Source: Agapetus fuscipes (lineage: Eukaryota; Arthropoda; Insecta; Trichoptera; Glossosomatidae). From it: DNA of 64,000 bases. Positions 22,001-32,450 of the stretch are shown here, piece by piece. Each line of letters begins with the position of its first letter. Within the stretch, counting starts at the first letter, position 1. The position numbers were made by a program, and so were the translations under genes. The DNA lies in assembly GCA_951799405.1 (NCBI GenBank), contig OX637353.1, positions 15,066,001-15,130,000 on the forward strand. Direction: 5' to 3'. Below the pieces are notes generated by a model. It was not told where the DNA came from. It made no database searches and saw only the letters and a list, made by a program, of their open reading frames with translations.

Positions 22001-25000
22001 CTTATACCAACCTATAAGTCAAGGAATATGAATAATAAATTACATTTAAATATAAAAAAGAACAAAACCTTACAAAGAAATCTATACAAAAAAAGTCAAA
22101 AGATGAAAGTCAAGATGCTCATGACAAACTTCTAAGCTACAGAATTTTTTAACTTTTTTTAGTGTTTTCTCTCCTAGAGAATATAGGAAAAGACAATAGG
22201 AAAAAAACGTGCATTTATCTGAGAAACCCATGTTAGCTTATCCAGTATTACCTTAAAGGTATCAATCTATTTTTAAAATTAAATAGTCGTTGGTGATATC
22301 TGCCATGAAAGAGAGTAACCTTACCATGGGTGTGTGCTTGGTTTGCTGTACGGTCGCAGGTCTTTCAGGAGCCTGCGGAGACCTGTTCGCCTGCAGTCTG
22401 AACGACTTCAAATACGCGTCCAGATTCTTCTGAAACTCGCTCTGATTCGACAACTTCTTGTGCATTATCTCCAAATTCTTCGTCTCTTCACATTCACTTT
22501 CCGAATCAGAATCTCCAAGTTTGATCACTAAATTAGTGGAAGGCACATGCTGTACGTTAACTGAATTATCCGGAGTGCGTTCCTTTTCTTTCGCAATTAA
22601 CGTCTTGGAGCTGTTAGTCATCGCAGTCAATAATTGCGCTCTTAGAAGTTCTTCGTCCTCTTCAATGTCGTCTTGCTTTTGCAGCGCACTATTCTCTTCA
22701 TTTTGGTAAGCTGCATCCTCATTAGGAACCATTGGATTGAAAGAGTCATTGTATAAATAATCGCTATTCAAAAAGATGCTCTCTCCAAAGTATAAGCCGC
22801 TGTTTTGGTAGTCATTCAACAGAGGTGGATAACTTTGTGGATCGTTTTGCCGCAGCATGAAAGATTCGTTATTTACAAATTGATTCTGTTGTAGATATAG
22901 TTGATACGCAGCAGGTGATATATCTCTCGGTGAAAAATCTGCGGCATCTTGGTCGATCTCCATATCTATCGTCTCAATATCCGTGTTGTGTAAATCTTCA
23001 TTGACATTCTCTTCCAAAGCGTCATCTGAAAATATATTACTCGAAATGGACTTTCTAACTTTTGCCTTCTTCTTTCTATTCTTGGCTTTCCTCTCCAGTG
23101 TTTTCTTGATGAAAGCAGATCTCAACGCGACGATTCTCAGTTCATCTATATCGCTATCGGGAGAGTCTTCCAATATAATTTGACTATCCGCGACATTAGC
23201 ATCTACATTTTCTTCTACAGGAACTTTTTTATCATTTGAGAGCTTCGCAGACTTCGATTTCAACGCCAACTGCCTTAAAAGTTCAGGATCATCGTCATCC
23301 GAGAGCGAAGCATCATTGGAAGGTAGCGGGGAGTCAACGTTATCAGATAGAGCCACTGTTAAAATCTTTGAATCGTTATTTGTATCAATCGATTTTGTTA
23401 TTCCAACTACCTTATTTTCAGACTTTGATTCTTTTTGTACGCTACTTTCTAAATTGAGAGCATCGTTTGCTGTTGGGTTAACGGTATTCTTAATCATTTT
23501 CAGATTGAGCAACCTTGATTTTAACGATGACTTCCCCGCTTTAGGAGTGAATATGCTAACGACTTTCCTCAATATCCGTTTCTGCACTGTGTTTTCAATG
23601 TCTGAATCACTCGACGATTGCCTCAATCTCCGTCGGCTCTTTTTCCGCGGACATTTTTTTGGAGAAACTGTTTTCCGGGCTTGTTTTTGAGATTTCTGTT
23701 TTCTTTTGCCGAGTTTAGTTTTGATTGTTTTAGTGGAAGGTTTTGCGGAGACTTCGTTTTCGAATGCGCTGGATGAAATGTTTGACAGGGCGTCGGATTC
23801 AACTGACAGAGAGCGGTGTTGCCGTAAACTGCCATGACAATCTAAAAAATAATTATTGTAGTTTTAGACTCGTTGCAGACAAGACTCATTCTGTCCAGTT
23901 TGTCTATGGATTGCTGGGTCAGAAGTCTAGTAGTATACGTAGATGTATGAAAGCTTTCACACAGTCTGTCCGGTAATCCATAGACAATCCGGGGAGAATG
24001 CGTCCCAAGTGAAAGGCACTTTACAAAATACATATAAGAGAGATACAGTAGAACCTTGATTATCAGAGGCTGTTTTTTTCCTAGTTGCGATCACCCAAGC
24101 TTGCAACTTGCAGTTCCTAACGTTGTATAATTTTGTATGAACTTGACACAAATTTGAATTTCAAATTTTTTTCTTGGCGAGCATACATCATAATTGTGTG
24201 GGACTATGGTCTTTATCAAGCAATACCAAAATATTTACTTGCATTTTTCCTTGCAGTCCGGCCGTGTGATATCACAATTTTTTCATAATCAATTCATGTG
24301 CGGAGTCCATTTTTGCACAAATTTCATAGGCAAAAAAGTTGTGGCGTCATACGGCCGGGATGCTAAGTAAATGGCACACTACAACTTTATCATTGATTGC
24401 TAAGGATACTGTAACTGTAACTCTGTCACCATTCCGCTAGGAGTGGCTAGAGCCTCTGCAGATTTGCCTCCATTTTTTCCTATGCTTGCATACTTCTCTC
24501 AGTTCTTTCATATCCATCACCTTTTTCATTCTAATCTAAGTTGAAAATATATGTAACATTAAAGATTCGCATTATATGCATTTTCACAAGCAGACACGTG
24601 AAGTTCGCGCTTAAACATGCCGCATGTGGACCTACAATATAAAAACCTTCCCTGAAACAGGGGTGACATTGGCAAAGTGATTCGCTTTTAATACTCCATT
24701 CTTTCACAATTTCACCAATCTGATCCAACCACACTTTTCTCGGTCTCCCCTTTCCTCTTTTTCCTATCACATTTCCTCTGTATACACACTTTGCAAGTCT
24801 TTCATCATCCATTCTTTCCACATGCCCAAACCATCTCATCACATTCTGTTGGTTCCTAGTCACATAGACCTGTGACGCTTTCCCGCCTAGAAAAAAATCC
24901 AATTTCAAGTTATGTGACGAGTCCTTGTCCTCGCCTCAGAGAATAAAGGTTCTTTTTTTAAACTGATAATATGGTCTGTACACAATAAAATATTTTCAAT

Positions 25001-25224
25001 ATACCTTTTCGATGGGTGAAACGCTTCGCGTCTTTTTGCTCAAGGACGGAATTATAATTCTCGAGGATTTCTATTCGCTGCCGCAAGAGATATTCTTCGT
25101 CTGACGAAATATCAGATATCTCCTCCAGCCCGCTCGCAATTTCGCCCTCTTCGTGATCCGAGATTTCTATAATATCCGGGCACGTGTCAGCCTTCCCTTT
25201 CTTGGGATCCATCTTGAGTATCAT
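19097..25224 (-). CDS. ZFC3H1: ZFC3H1-like nuclear exosome adaptor (PAXT), N-terminal half
   Basis: In vertebrates ZFC3H1 pairs with MTREX in the PAXT connection, which sends polyadenylated nuclear RNAs to the exosome. Five coding exons on the minus strand (25224-25005, 23841-22325, 21555-21272, 20317-20096 and 20011-19097) join in phase to ~1052 residues. Family marks in order are an acidic start with EEGEI (residues 25-29), two PELLRQLALKSKSAK / DELRIVALRSAFIKK helices, the DEELLRAQLLTAM helix, LVIKLGDSDSES, HLPESHQKEYRFLIKR with a following helix, a coiled coil (MIQDLVDQEKALNSKYK onward), and SPLKFLDHDYR just before the expected zinc finger. The identification is from recalled family layout; no alignment was run. 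The last visible exon ends in a GC donor (AG|GCAAGT). The C3H1 zinc finger and HAT-repeat half were not found. I chose the ATG at 25224; an in-frame ATG at 25212 is also possible. Confidence 0.82.
20416..20945 (+). repeat. R5 dispersed repeat interrupted by M6
   Basis: The R5 left part (20416-20439) and right part (20736-20945) match 11013-11260 and 30726-30812. It lies in the ZFC3H1 intron between exons 3 and 4. Confidence 0.8.
20440..20735. mobile_element. M6 MITE with G-tracts, inserted in R5
   Basis: Has inverted ends GGGGCTGTCCATATATTACG and GACGTAATTTATGGACGGCC(CC). ATA is duplicated on both sides when compared with the empty R5 copies. Three long G runs lie inside (about 20465, 20635 and 20677). 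Confidence 0.85.
21115..21202 (+). repeat. R1 3' fragment
   Basis: 'gcctgtctgtgggaatgcat' to 'gcagcttagattatag' matches the last third of R1. Confidence 0.6.
21598..22100. repeat. Inverted pair of R1 copies, tails together
   Basis: A plus-strand R1 (21598-21795) ends in 'agattagattagata'. A minus-strand R1 with the LINE 3' UTR start (21800-22100) begins at once. The two can pair over roughly 190 bp in the ZFC3H1 pre-mRNA. Confidence 0.82.
22115..22262. mobile_element. M5 MITE fragment at the edge of a ZFC3H1 exon
   Basis: Shares 'cccatgttagctta' and the right end 'ttaccttaaaggtatcaatc' with other M5 copies. It ends about 60 bp from the exon 2 donor. Confidence 0.7.
23883..24003. mobile_element. 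Short foldback element
   Basis: 'gtttgtctatggattgctgg' and 'ggtaatccatagacaatccg' are the cores of ~35 bp imperfect inverted arms. It lies ~40 bp upstream of the ZFC3H1 exon 2 acceptor, so it falls in the branch-point zone. Confidence 0.6.
24415..24910 (-). mobile_element. RTE-like LINE C-terminus with nested R1
   Basis: The minus strand reads WFGHVERMDDERLAKCVY, then GKGRPRKVWLDQIGEIVKEW and the continuation at 24415-24530. An R1 copy (24532-24682) is inserted in the coding part. Confidence 0.8.
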
Positions 25225-25744
25225 CGGGCCAGCGGGGGTTTCGTGAATTTGCCTACACGTAGTAAAATTCAATTTAAAATATTGTGAATGTCGGACATTT
25301 TTATTTTACAAATCTTGAAACGTCACTGGTTTGTTTGAGTATTGAACGCAACTGAAAATGCGTTCATAAAATGAACAGAAAGTTGTGCTTTCTAGAAGCA
25401 AAACAAGCGGTATAAACGTAAAAACAAAACATTTTGAAAAATAAATATGACTTTTCGTTTTTATTAAAAATATATAAGCAAATTTGAAAAAGAACACAAT
25501 GCGTCTTTTACAATACAGTTTTTCAGGCAAAATAATATTTGTTGAAATACCTACCTTTGAAGATGGAGAAAGCATTTATTACACTCGCTCCGTGTGACAA
25601 GCCATTTGCACGATTTTGACAACTCAAATAACATTTGGAAAAACGCGAATCTCCAAATCATATTTTGTATTAATAAATTAACTGAACAGTTCAAAACTAG
25701 TGTATTCAACAGAAATCTAGCTTGTAATAATATAATTTTTTAAA
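25225..25744. promoter_or_regulatory. Bidirectional promoter between ZFC3H1 and RTRAF
   Basis: The two start codons are 520 bp apart. A probable ZFC3H1 5' untranslated exon ends at 25555 (donor AAAG|GTAGGT on the minus strand) and splices to 25252. It contains an upstream ATG at 25575 in another frame. That leaves only ~170 bp between the exon ATG and the RTRAF ATG. No repeat lies in this interval. Confidence 0.55.
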
Positions 25745-28700
25745 ATGCTGTCTAGAAAGTTAGCGGCGCTCAACCATCCAACCCCCGACACATTCAATGT
25801 TCATGGTAAAGAAATTATATTATTTCAACTGGTTTAGTGACATTGTTTATTTCTTATACATACTTAAATTGGCAAATAAATCTTTGTTTTTGATGACATT
25901 CACTTCTCTTCCAAAAATTGTCCAATTCTAATGTTTTCTGTGATTCCTCTATCAAAACTTGTACGCAACGCAACTAAGCTACACATATAGTGTAACTTCT
26001 TGCCGAGTTATCTCCGAAGGGATCGCATGTGGCGAGTTGAACCTATTTATTTTTACAGATAAGGGGACAGCCTTACACCAACCACTTCAGTTGAAGTGGG
26101 GGTTTCCCAGCTCCCGAGAGAGCTGGTACTCATTTCTCGTGATGGCTGAGTAAACCTTGCCGGTATTTTATTTTGGGATTTGAAATAAACACCGAAACGG
26201 GAAATTATTTCTGACACCTTCGGCGGGGATCGAACCCTTGCTCTCAGCATAGAATGCAAGCATTCTACCCACAGAGCTATCGACCGGACAACCAACAAGC
26301 AATATTACTGTGCCTTTTCCTCAACAATACGGCCAGCACGTGAATTAACATAGACAAAAAGGCGAAAAAATATTAAGTTATTGGCTGCTGACATACAAGA
26401 CTGATGTTTGCTCGCCGACAAAAATATTCCGAGTCCATTTGAGTCATGGTTACCCATAAAAAACATACCATGCCATTCTTAGACATTTTAGTCAAACGAC
26501 AAACTAATTATACATTTTAAAGAATGAAAAAAAAACAGGTTTTACTGACCGTGCAAAAGAGAAGAACGATTTTCTCTACGTTTCGTCGGAGTCATATCCG
26601 ACGTCCTCAGGAGACGTGTGTCCTCTACAGAGAGGAAACACGAACTGTTGAATTATTGTTGTTTGATGGAGGCCGAAGGTTGTAGGTACTTTTATTAACG
26701 TTCGGTGATACATCCATAGATGTCGCAATAGCCCCAGTTGTACAGAAGGACGATATTATGTCTTCTTGTGAAATCGTCCGATTAATGAAAGGGTGGATCA
26801 TTGAAGTTAGTACTGGCCTCCATATACTGGAAAGTTTGTAGCTGTCATCTCTGTTGAAGTTGGGGTGCCTGTGTATTTCGTTTACTTCCTTCACAAGTCG
26901 GGGGATGATGCATTTGTATGAAAACCTGTCAATCCAAGATGGCCGCAAGGGAACAGCTGATTAGTCCTCATACAAATATTACCGATATTCAGTAGGTAAG
27001 AATAACCGTGGTGATGAGACTTTCAGCGCAGGCATCATTAGTTTGTCAAAGCGTGGGCTCTACGGACGACCAAAATGTCTAAAAATAACATGTAAATATT
27101 TTTAAATTTGTCCATTTGAGAGGGCCCATTTCTGAAAATTAATGTTTTCTTTATTCTTCAGATGAAGCTGAATTCCGCAGCGCAGTTTTGTGGTTGGAGG
27201 ATCAGAAGATTAGGCAATACAAGATAGATGAGCGGGAAGCTCTGAGAAAGATAGACGAACCCGAGTGGGAGGCGGCCTTTGTAAAGTACCAAGCCGATCT
27301 CAACAGTCCGGTAATCAAGGAATCTGCCCCCGAACAACTAACATGGTTGGCGTCTTATGCTATTCGATTGGAATATGCTGATAATGGTGAGGAAATAAAT
27401 CTATTTATTCAAGTATTATTAATCACATACAAAAACATTGTGTGCTAAAAAAAAAGACATATTTTTGTTCTTTGAATTATAGGTCGGTATGAGGCTGACG
27501 GCCCATACTGTAAAAAATGGTTCACTTTTCCAATGTCACCCCTGTTTCAGACAAGGCTGGCAATATTTGTAGGGCAGGGATGGCGAACCTATGGCACACG
27601 AGACAATTTAGCGTGGCACGCGAATGAGGAGAAAAAATAAAAGTGTATAAGAAAAAATAAAAAAAAGTTATAGAAATAGTATTAAAAAAATATTTAAATA
27701 GTGACGTGTATTATCTTCATTATTAATCTACTTAATTATTTTCCTCGGAGTATTAAGTAATTTTTGTTTTTATTAAAAATCTGAAGTTACACAAACATTT
27801 TTATTTCCATGGCATGTGGCACGCGACATATTATTTTATTGAAAAAAAATTTTTTTGGCACCCAGTCTCAAAAAGGTTCGCCATCCCTGTTGAAGGGTGT
27901 ATGTTCATTTGAGATTTGGTTTTTATATTGTAGGTCCACATGCGGCCTGTTTAAGTGCGCACTTATATGTGTCTGCTTGTGAGAATGCATGTAATGTGAA
28001 TCCCCAATGGTGCAGATCTTTGCAACTTGGATTAGACTAGATTGGTACGTAGTCTAGTGGTAACGCTTTTGACTCCTACCAAAAGTGAGGAAATAAATTG
28101 CTTAAAATAACTGAACCGCAGAGCTTAATTGAAATAGAACCTGCGAAAAATGTAACATTATTTTAAAATAGGGAAAAATAAATTGCACTACACATCTGTT
28201 TTTTTTTCCTTATGTTTCAGCTGCGAAGTATAATGCCGCCATCGCAGAAAAATGTCAAAAGCAATCCTCTATTCCTAACGTTGTGTCATCAAACCCTCTG
28301 GACAAACTGGACTGTAAGTTTGCATTTGTTTATGATTTGAACCGTCACCCTTTCTTCTCCTTATTTCTTCTACAGCTCATATCGCTCATAACTCCACTGC
28401 CCTTTCCTGTGCTGCCATCAAAACACTATACGTGGCCCTGGTGCGCACTATCCTTGAGACGAAGAGCGTCCTATGGAGTCCTCATGAGTTCTATTATATT
28501 CTGATTGTAGAACAGGTGCAAGAAACATTTATAAGGCAGCTCTATAAAAGTAACTTTGGGTATTATCCCTTTCTATACCCCACAAAGTTTCTTCAGGGTC
28601 ACCTCGGATTCTATTCATTTCGTCTTAACGAGATATGGCCCTTCTCAAATTTATAATCAACTTACTTCGTGGAAAAATTGATTGCTCGCCACTGCTGGGA

Positions 28701-30304
28701 CGGACTCTACAGTTTTACGCCCCCAGCAATTATAATAGAGCAAGAAGTCATGATCTTTTCACGATCCCCGCCTACCGAACCAATGCTCTCCGTCAGTCTT
28801 GGGTAGTGCGTGCGCTGTCGCTGCTCAACACTCTGGCCTCCTCAGCCCCACACCTGGATATATTTACAACTGGTGTGGATCGCTTACTATCAGAGTCTGT
28901 ATGTATATTAGAACGACGTATGGATGCGTAGATTAATGTATCTGTGTATTGTTCTGGTATGTCTGCAATGTTATATGTATTGTGACGTTTTGGTGTCTCA
29001 CTGTCAGTCCTGTATATATTTGTTGAATAAATAAATCTCCCCTTGGCCTCCATCAGCCTTCGCTTCCAACTCCTGTCTATCGCTGCGGCTTTTCAGGCCG
29101 TCACCTGTAACAAAACATGTTCTAACCTTTGAAATCCTGTGTTTACTTGCTTTCTCCATTTTGTGCGGCACATCTGTAAGAATTAAAATCAGACAATCCC
29201 AAAATAAATCTAAAAGAATTTGTCATCCAACACCGACCGTGAATGTGTAAAACTTGAATTAGTGGAGGAAATGAAAGAAGTATGTAAGGACAGAAAGAAA
29301 TGGCGGTTGATCTGTAATGTTGGCGGCTAGGGTTTATTAAATTGGAATTTGTTTTCTGTTTTAGCTTTGATGTCCATACGTGTTATTATTTATTGATTTA
29401 AAAATATATAATTTGTTGTGTATGGGCTCTTGAGGTGTGATACACACAAAAACAGCGCTCACCAAATAAATCATCCTAATATTATTATTATTATTGTTAT
29501 TCCTTGACTTATAGGTAGGTATGCGGCTGACCACCCATGCTGTAAAAATGGTTCACTTTGCCAATGTCACCCCTGTTTCAGGGAAGAGTTGCAGGGTGTA
29601 TGTCCATTTGAGATTTGTTTTTTTTTTTTTTTTAAATAGATTTGTGAAGAGGAATGCAATTCACCAACCTATTCTGCCTGGCCAGAAACAGGTATTAATA
29701 TAATCATTTAATAATTCATTATTGTTTATTATTAAATAATAATTACCCAATAACATCTGTTGAACCTGGGTCAGAGTTAAAGTCAAGTGACCCAAGCGGG
29801 GATCGAACCAACATTGTTCCATTCGAAACGATCAGCCCTCTTGGCCCCCGCGGCTATAACCCCGTTTTTATGTTGTAGGGTCGTATGCGGCATGAACTTG
29901 TACGTGTCTGCTTGTGAGAATGCATGTAATGTGAATCTCCAATGTAACATATCTTTGCAACTTAGATTAGATAAGTGTATTGCAATATTTTCATTTCAGT
30001 TTCAAGCGGTGAATTCAGCAGTGGTGTCGCCGAACTGGCCTCCCTGGGATGCGTGGGACCACATCCGGATGCCCGAGTGCGACTCAGCGCCCTCGCCCAA
30101 GTGCTGAAGACAGCCCCGCATCCCGTTCCTGCGTCCTCGGCCAGTGCTGTCGAGCAGGTGCACGCACCCAGCGACGTGCTGAAGCTCCTGTTTATCTCCG
30201 AGCTGAGGAACCTGCAGACTTCCATCAATGAAGCCCTCGTGGCTGTACAGAGTATCACTGCGGACCCTCGAACGGACACCACCCTCGGAAAAGTGGGATT
30301 TTAA
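25745..30304 (+). CDS. RTRAF: RTRAF (hCLE / C14orf166) RNA transcription, translation and transport factor
   Basis: In vertebrates RTRAF belongs to the tRNA-ligase complex (with RTCB, DDX1 and FAM98B) and to cap-binding RNA transport complexes. Four exons (25745-25805, 27162-27386, 28221-28313 and 30000-30304) have GT-AG junctions and all introns in phase 1. They give 227 residues against 244 in human. The N-terminus MLSRKLAALNHPTPDTFNV leads into DEAEFRSAVLWLEDQKIRQY, the best conserved block. QLTWLASYAIRLEYADN follows, then a variable linker, and the C-terminus ends with LFISELRNLQTSINEALVAV and TADPRTDTTLGKVGF. The last exon is GC-rich. It is complete from start to stop, shares its promoter region with ZFC3H1, and ATTAAA at about 30370 may be the poly(A) signal. 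Confidence 0.95.
25966..26288 (-). mobile_element. R2 tRNA-derived SINE
   Basis: Full length in RTRAF intron 1. On the minus strand it shows a tRNA-like head with A box (TAGCTCTGTGGGTAGAA) and B box (GGTTCGATCCC), the body, and the conserved 3' end. Confidence 0.87.
26580..26610 (-). ncRNA. Hammerhead-ribozyme-like core of a PLE
   Basis: On the minus strand: CTGAGGA, a perfect 6-bp stem GTCGGA/TCCGAC with a TATGAC loop, then GAAAC. This fits the CUGANGA ... GAAA consensus exactly, and its place downstream of PLE coding sequence is where such ribozymes are known. Stems I and III are not proven. Confidence 0.6.
26611..26950 (-). mobile_element. Penelope-like element (PLE) C-terminal coding remnant
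   Basis: The minus strand encodes AWID-like SWIDRFSYK, then PRLVKEVNEIHRHP, NFNRDDSYKLSSIWRPVL and a spacer, about 107 codons. The 'EI..HP.NFNRDD....S..W.P' pattern is what I know from the end of the GIY-YIG part of arthropod PLE proteins. No RT domain remains. The hammerhead-like motif follows immediately downstream. Confidence 0.65.
27478..28042 (+). repeat. R1 repeat interrupted by a hAT MITE
   Basis: R1 left part (27478-27574) and right part (27890-28042) in RTRAF intron 2. An R3 head fragment starts at about 28043. Confidence 0.87.
27575..27889. mobile_element. hAT-type MITE, 315 bp
   Basis: Inverted ends CAGGGATGGCGAACC and GGTTCGCCATCCCTG. An 8-bp target duplication (TTGTAGGG at 27567-27574, TTGAAGGG at 27890-27897) has one substitution. 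No open frame. Its ends and duplication length are diagnostic of hAT. Confidence 0.92.
28340..29036 (+). mobile_element. Jockey/R1-like LINE C-terminus in RTRAF intron 3
   Basis: Reads KFIINLLRGKIDCSPLLGR, then DLFTIPAYRTNALRQS, RALSLLNTLAS and HLDIF, the C-terminal signature of these LINEs. The upstream part (28350-28630) continues the same element out of frame. It ends near an AATAAATAAAT stretch. Confidence 0.75.
29262..29500 (+). mobile_element. RTE-like LINE end with an R3 tail fragment
   Basis: [20 protein letters not shown] and then the LINE 3' UTR (29262-29413). It is cut by the R3 tail 'gggctcttgaggtgtgatac' (29415-29490). Confidence 0.75.
29503..29975 (+). repeat. R1 repeat interrupted by an R4 SINE
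   Basis: R1 left part to about 29620 and right part from about 29880. The final R1 bases lie 25 bp before the RTRAF exon 4 acceptor. Confidence 0.82.
29624..29876 (-). mobile_element. R4 tRNA-derived SINE nested in R1
   Basis: The minus strand shows a tRNA-like head with B box GGTTCGATCCC, then 'cctgtttctggccaggcaga', 'ataggttggtgaattgcatt' and an A/T-rich end. Relatives lie at 37315 and 55135. Confidence 0.75.
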
Positions 30305-30436
30305 GTGCGTATTATTTGTATACAGATGTATTTTTGACCCTTACATACAACGCATTCTGTCAGGTCAAAATTAAAATGGAATTACAGTCATTTGATGTAT
30401 TTACCATGCGTATAATATCCAAAAAGTGTAAGGGGC

Positions 30437-30667
30437 TATTCTTAGACATTTTAGTCGTCGGTTGAGCCCACGCTTTGATAAACTAATGGTGCCTGAGCAG
30501 GAAGTTTCATCAGCACGTTAATTCTTACCTACCGAATTTTGTAATATTTGTGTGAAAACAAATCAGTTGTTCACTTGCGGCCATCTTGGATTGACAGACC
30601 TTCATACAAATGCATCATTAGTTTGTCAAAGCGTGGGCTCAACCGACGACTAAAATGTCTAAGAATA
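30437..30667. mobile_element. M1 MITE, complete
   Basis: Inverted ends TTCTTAGACATTTTAGTCG run for ~50 bp on each side, flanked by TA. The interior has 'gcggccatcttggattgaca'. TA duplication plus this structure suggests a Tc1/mariner-type family. Confidence 0.85.
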
Positions 30668-30679
30668 CCCCGTTAGAGT

Positions 30680-30812
30680 GCCAGCAATTTTCTGCCGTAA
30701 TCAAGCCATCCAACTCTTGGTTTAAAGTTGGATGACGTCTATGATTGACAGCCGCACTGTATGCAAGTTTACACTTGACGCCTATGCGTGTCACCCGCAG
30801 TTGAAGGGTTAA
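30680..30812 (-). repeat. R5 repeat, uninterrupted
   Basis: The minus strand contains the empty M6 site 'gacacgcataggcgtcaagt'. It is a second independent reference for the insertion at 20440. Confidence 0.78.
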
Positions 30813-31116
30813 CAATATATAATGACGATTAAAAATAACGGTTTTATAAATTTAAAACTAAGCTTCCTACAAATCTAATTGCAATACAAAATGTACATCA
30901 CATTCTTATTTCTCTACAGGTTAATTAAATCCGTTGAATTCTCAAATCTTGAAATTATTTTATTCTACAGGAATCTCTACTTGTATTTTTAACCGCATGC
31001 ATGGAATTCCACATTTTTATTTTTAAAATGTTAAACTACATTTTAACGGTGAGCTCAAAAATTATGGTTCATATTGTATATTTGATAAATTATAAGTATT
31101 TATAAACAGCACCCTG

Positions 31117-31342
31117 AGTACGAGTTGCAAAACTTGAGTAAAGTAAAGTTTACGGAAAATATTAAAGAGTGATTTCCCCCAGAGTCTGCCATTTTATTTT
31201 GTTTGAACTTGATTTTCTTCATCACTGTAACTCTTTTGCTAAGACCATAAAGTGTAAGAAACAAAAACGGCAGATTTTGGGGAAAATCACTCTTTAATAT
31301 TTTCCGTAAACTTTACTTTACTCAAGTTTTGCAACTCGTACT
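31117..31342. mobile_element. Foldback MITE with ~60 bp arms
   Basis: AGTACGAGTTGCAAAACTTG opens the left arm and its exact complement closes the right. The arms stay nearly perfect through 'atattaaagagtgattt'. A diverged relative of the interior lies at 50505-50600. Confidence 0.88.
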
Positions 31343-31644
31343 TAAGGTACAGATTTCCAAATTGATACACAGAGACTGTGTGTAGTTTTATACAATGCCA
31401 TTATTCAAGATGTATAAATTTACTGTGACTTTTTAAAATTAATACAAATAATGTTTGTAAATTGAAAAACTTGGTTTTTAATTTTTTAATGCGAAATAAT
31501 TAAAGTGAAGACAGCAGCAGACACCTTGGTGGTCGGAGCGCTACGGGCAGCGCAGTCAAGAGAGAACTGGAGAAGAGCGGTTGTTTACACATGGGTGACA
31601 ACCCTCTGCAATGAGGAACAAGATTAAGAATTATTTTTTAGTCT

Positions 31645-31945
31645 GGTCGATACCTGGGTTGATAGAGTGCTTGTAATCCATGCCGAGAGCTCGGGTTCGA
31701 ATCCAACCGAGGGTGTTGGGAATGATTGCCCGTTTCGGTGTTTATTTCAAATCCAAAATAAAATTCCAGCAAGATTTACTCAGTCTTCATAAGAAATGAG
31801 TAGCAGCACCCTCGGGAGCTGGGAAACCCCCACTTCAACTGAAGTAGTTGTCGTGAAAAAAAAATAGGTTCACTCGCCACATGCGAAACCCTTCGGAGAT
31901 AACGCGGCAAGAAGTTGGGCTATATATATAGCTTAGTTGGGTTTA
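31645..31945 (+). mobile_element. R2 tRNA-derived SINE
   Basis: Head with B box GGTTCGAATCC, full body, and end 'tatatagcttagttggg'. Confidence 0.87.
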
Positions 31946-32082
31946 TTTTTCAAAAAACACACTCGATGGAATATTTTTTATGAAAAAAATCATACAATAC
32001 ACTTTTTATGGCTTTATTTTGAGTACAAATCAATGTAGATAAATATATTAGTTTCGCATCCGAAATAGACGTATCTATCACC

Positions 32083-32328
32083 ACCTTAAAGGTAAAACTG
32101 AATGAGTGGTGATTCACTGAGAAATCGTGGTTAAAACATTTGATTGGGCGTAACTTCTCATAGTAAGTGAACTAATTATAAGGAAGTGCTCATGAAAAAT
32201 ATCGAAGTACAGGATTTTCACACTTTTGTAGTGTTTTCTCTTGTATAAAATAGGAAAACAGGTACATTTACCTGAGCAACCCATGTTAGCTTAATTTGTC
32301 ACTTATTCAGTTTCACCGTTATTAAGGT
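32083..32328. mobile_element. M5 MITE, complete
   Basis: Left end 'ccttaaaggtaaaactgaat', right end 'cttattcagtttcaccgtta'; the interior is shared with 34.7 kb. Confidence 0.8.
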
Positions 32329-32450
32329 GTTGATGTCACATCAAAAGCGTTATGGATTTATACATTTTTACATTCTTTTTTCTATTTCTCGGTAGTTTGA
32401 ATGGAATCCGACCAATAAGGTGGATTAAAGAGCTGGGCCATATTTCAGAT

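Larger units (their letters stand above)
26472..27092. mobile_element. M1 MITE split by Penelope-like sequence
   Basis: The left M1 end lies at 26472-26506 and the right half, with its inverted end, at 26905-27092. The sequence between (26510-26905) is foreign to M1 and holds the Penelope-like remnant. Confidence 0.6.

Noticed and set aside
26625..26948. Interpreting the 107-codon minus-strand frame as a host gene
   Set aside because: The NFNRDD...W.P pattern and downstream hammerhead core fit a Penelope-like remnant better.
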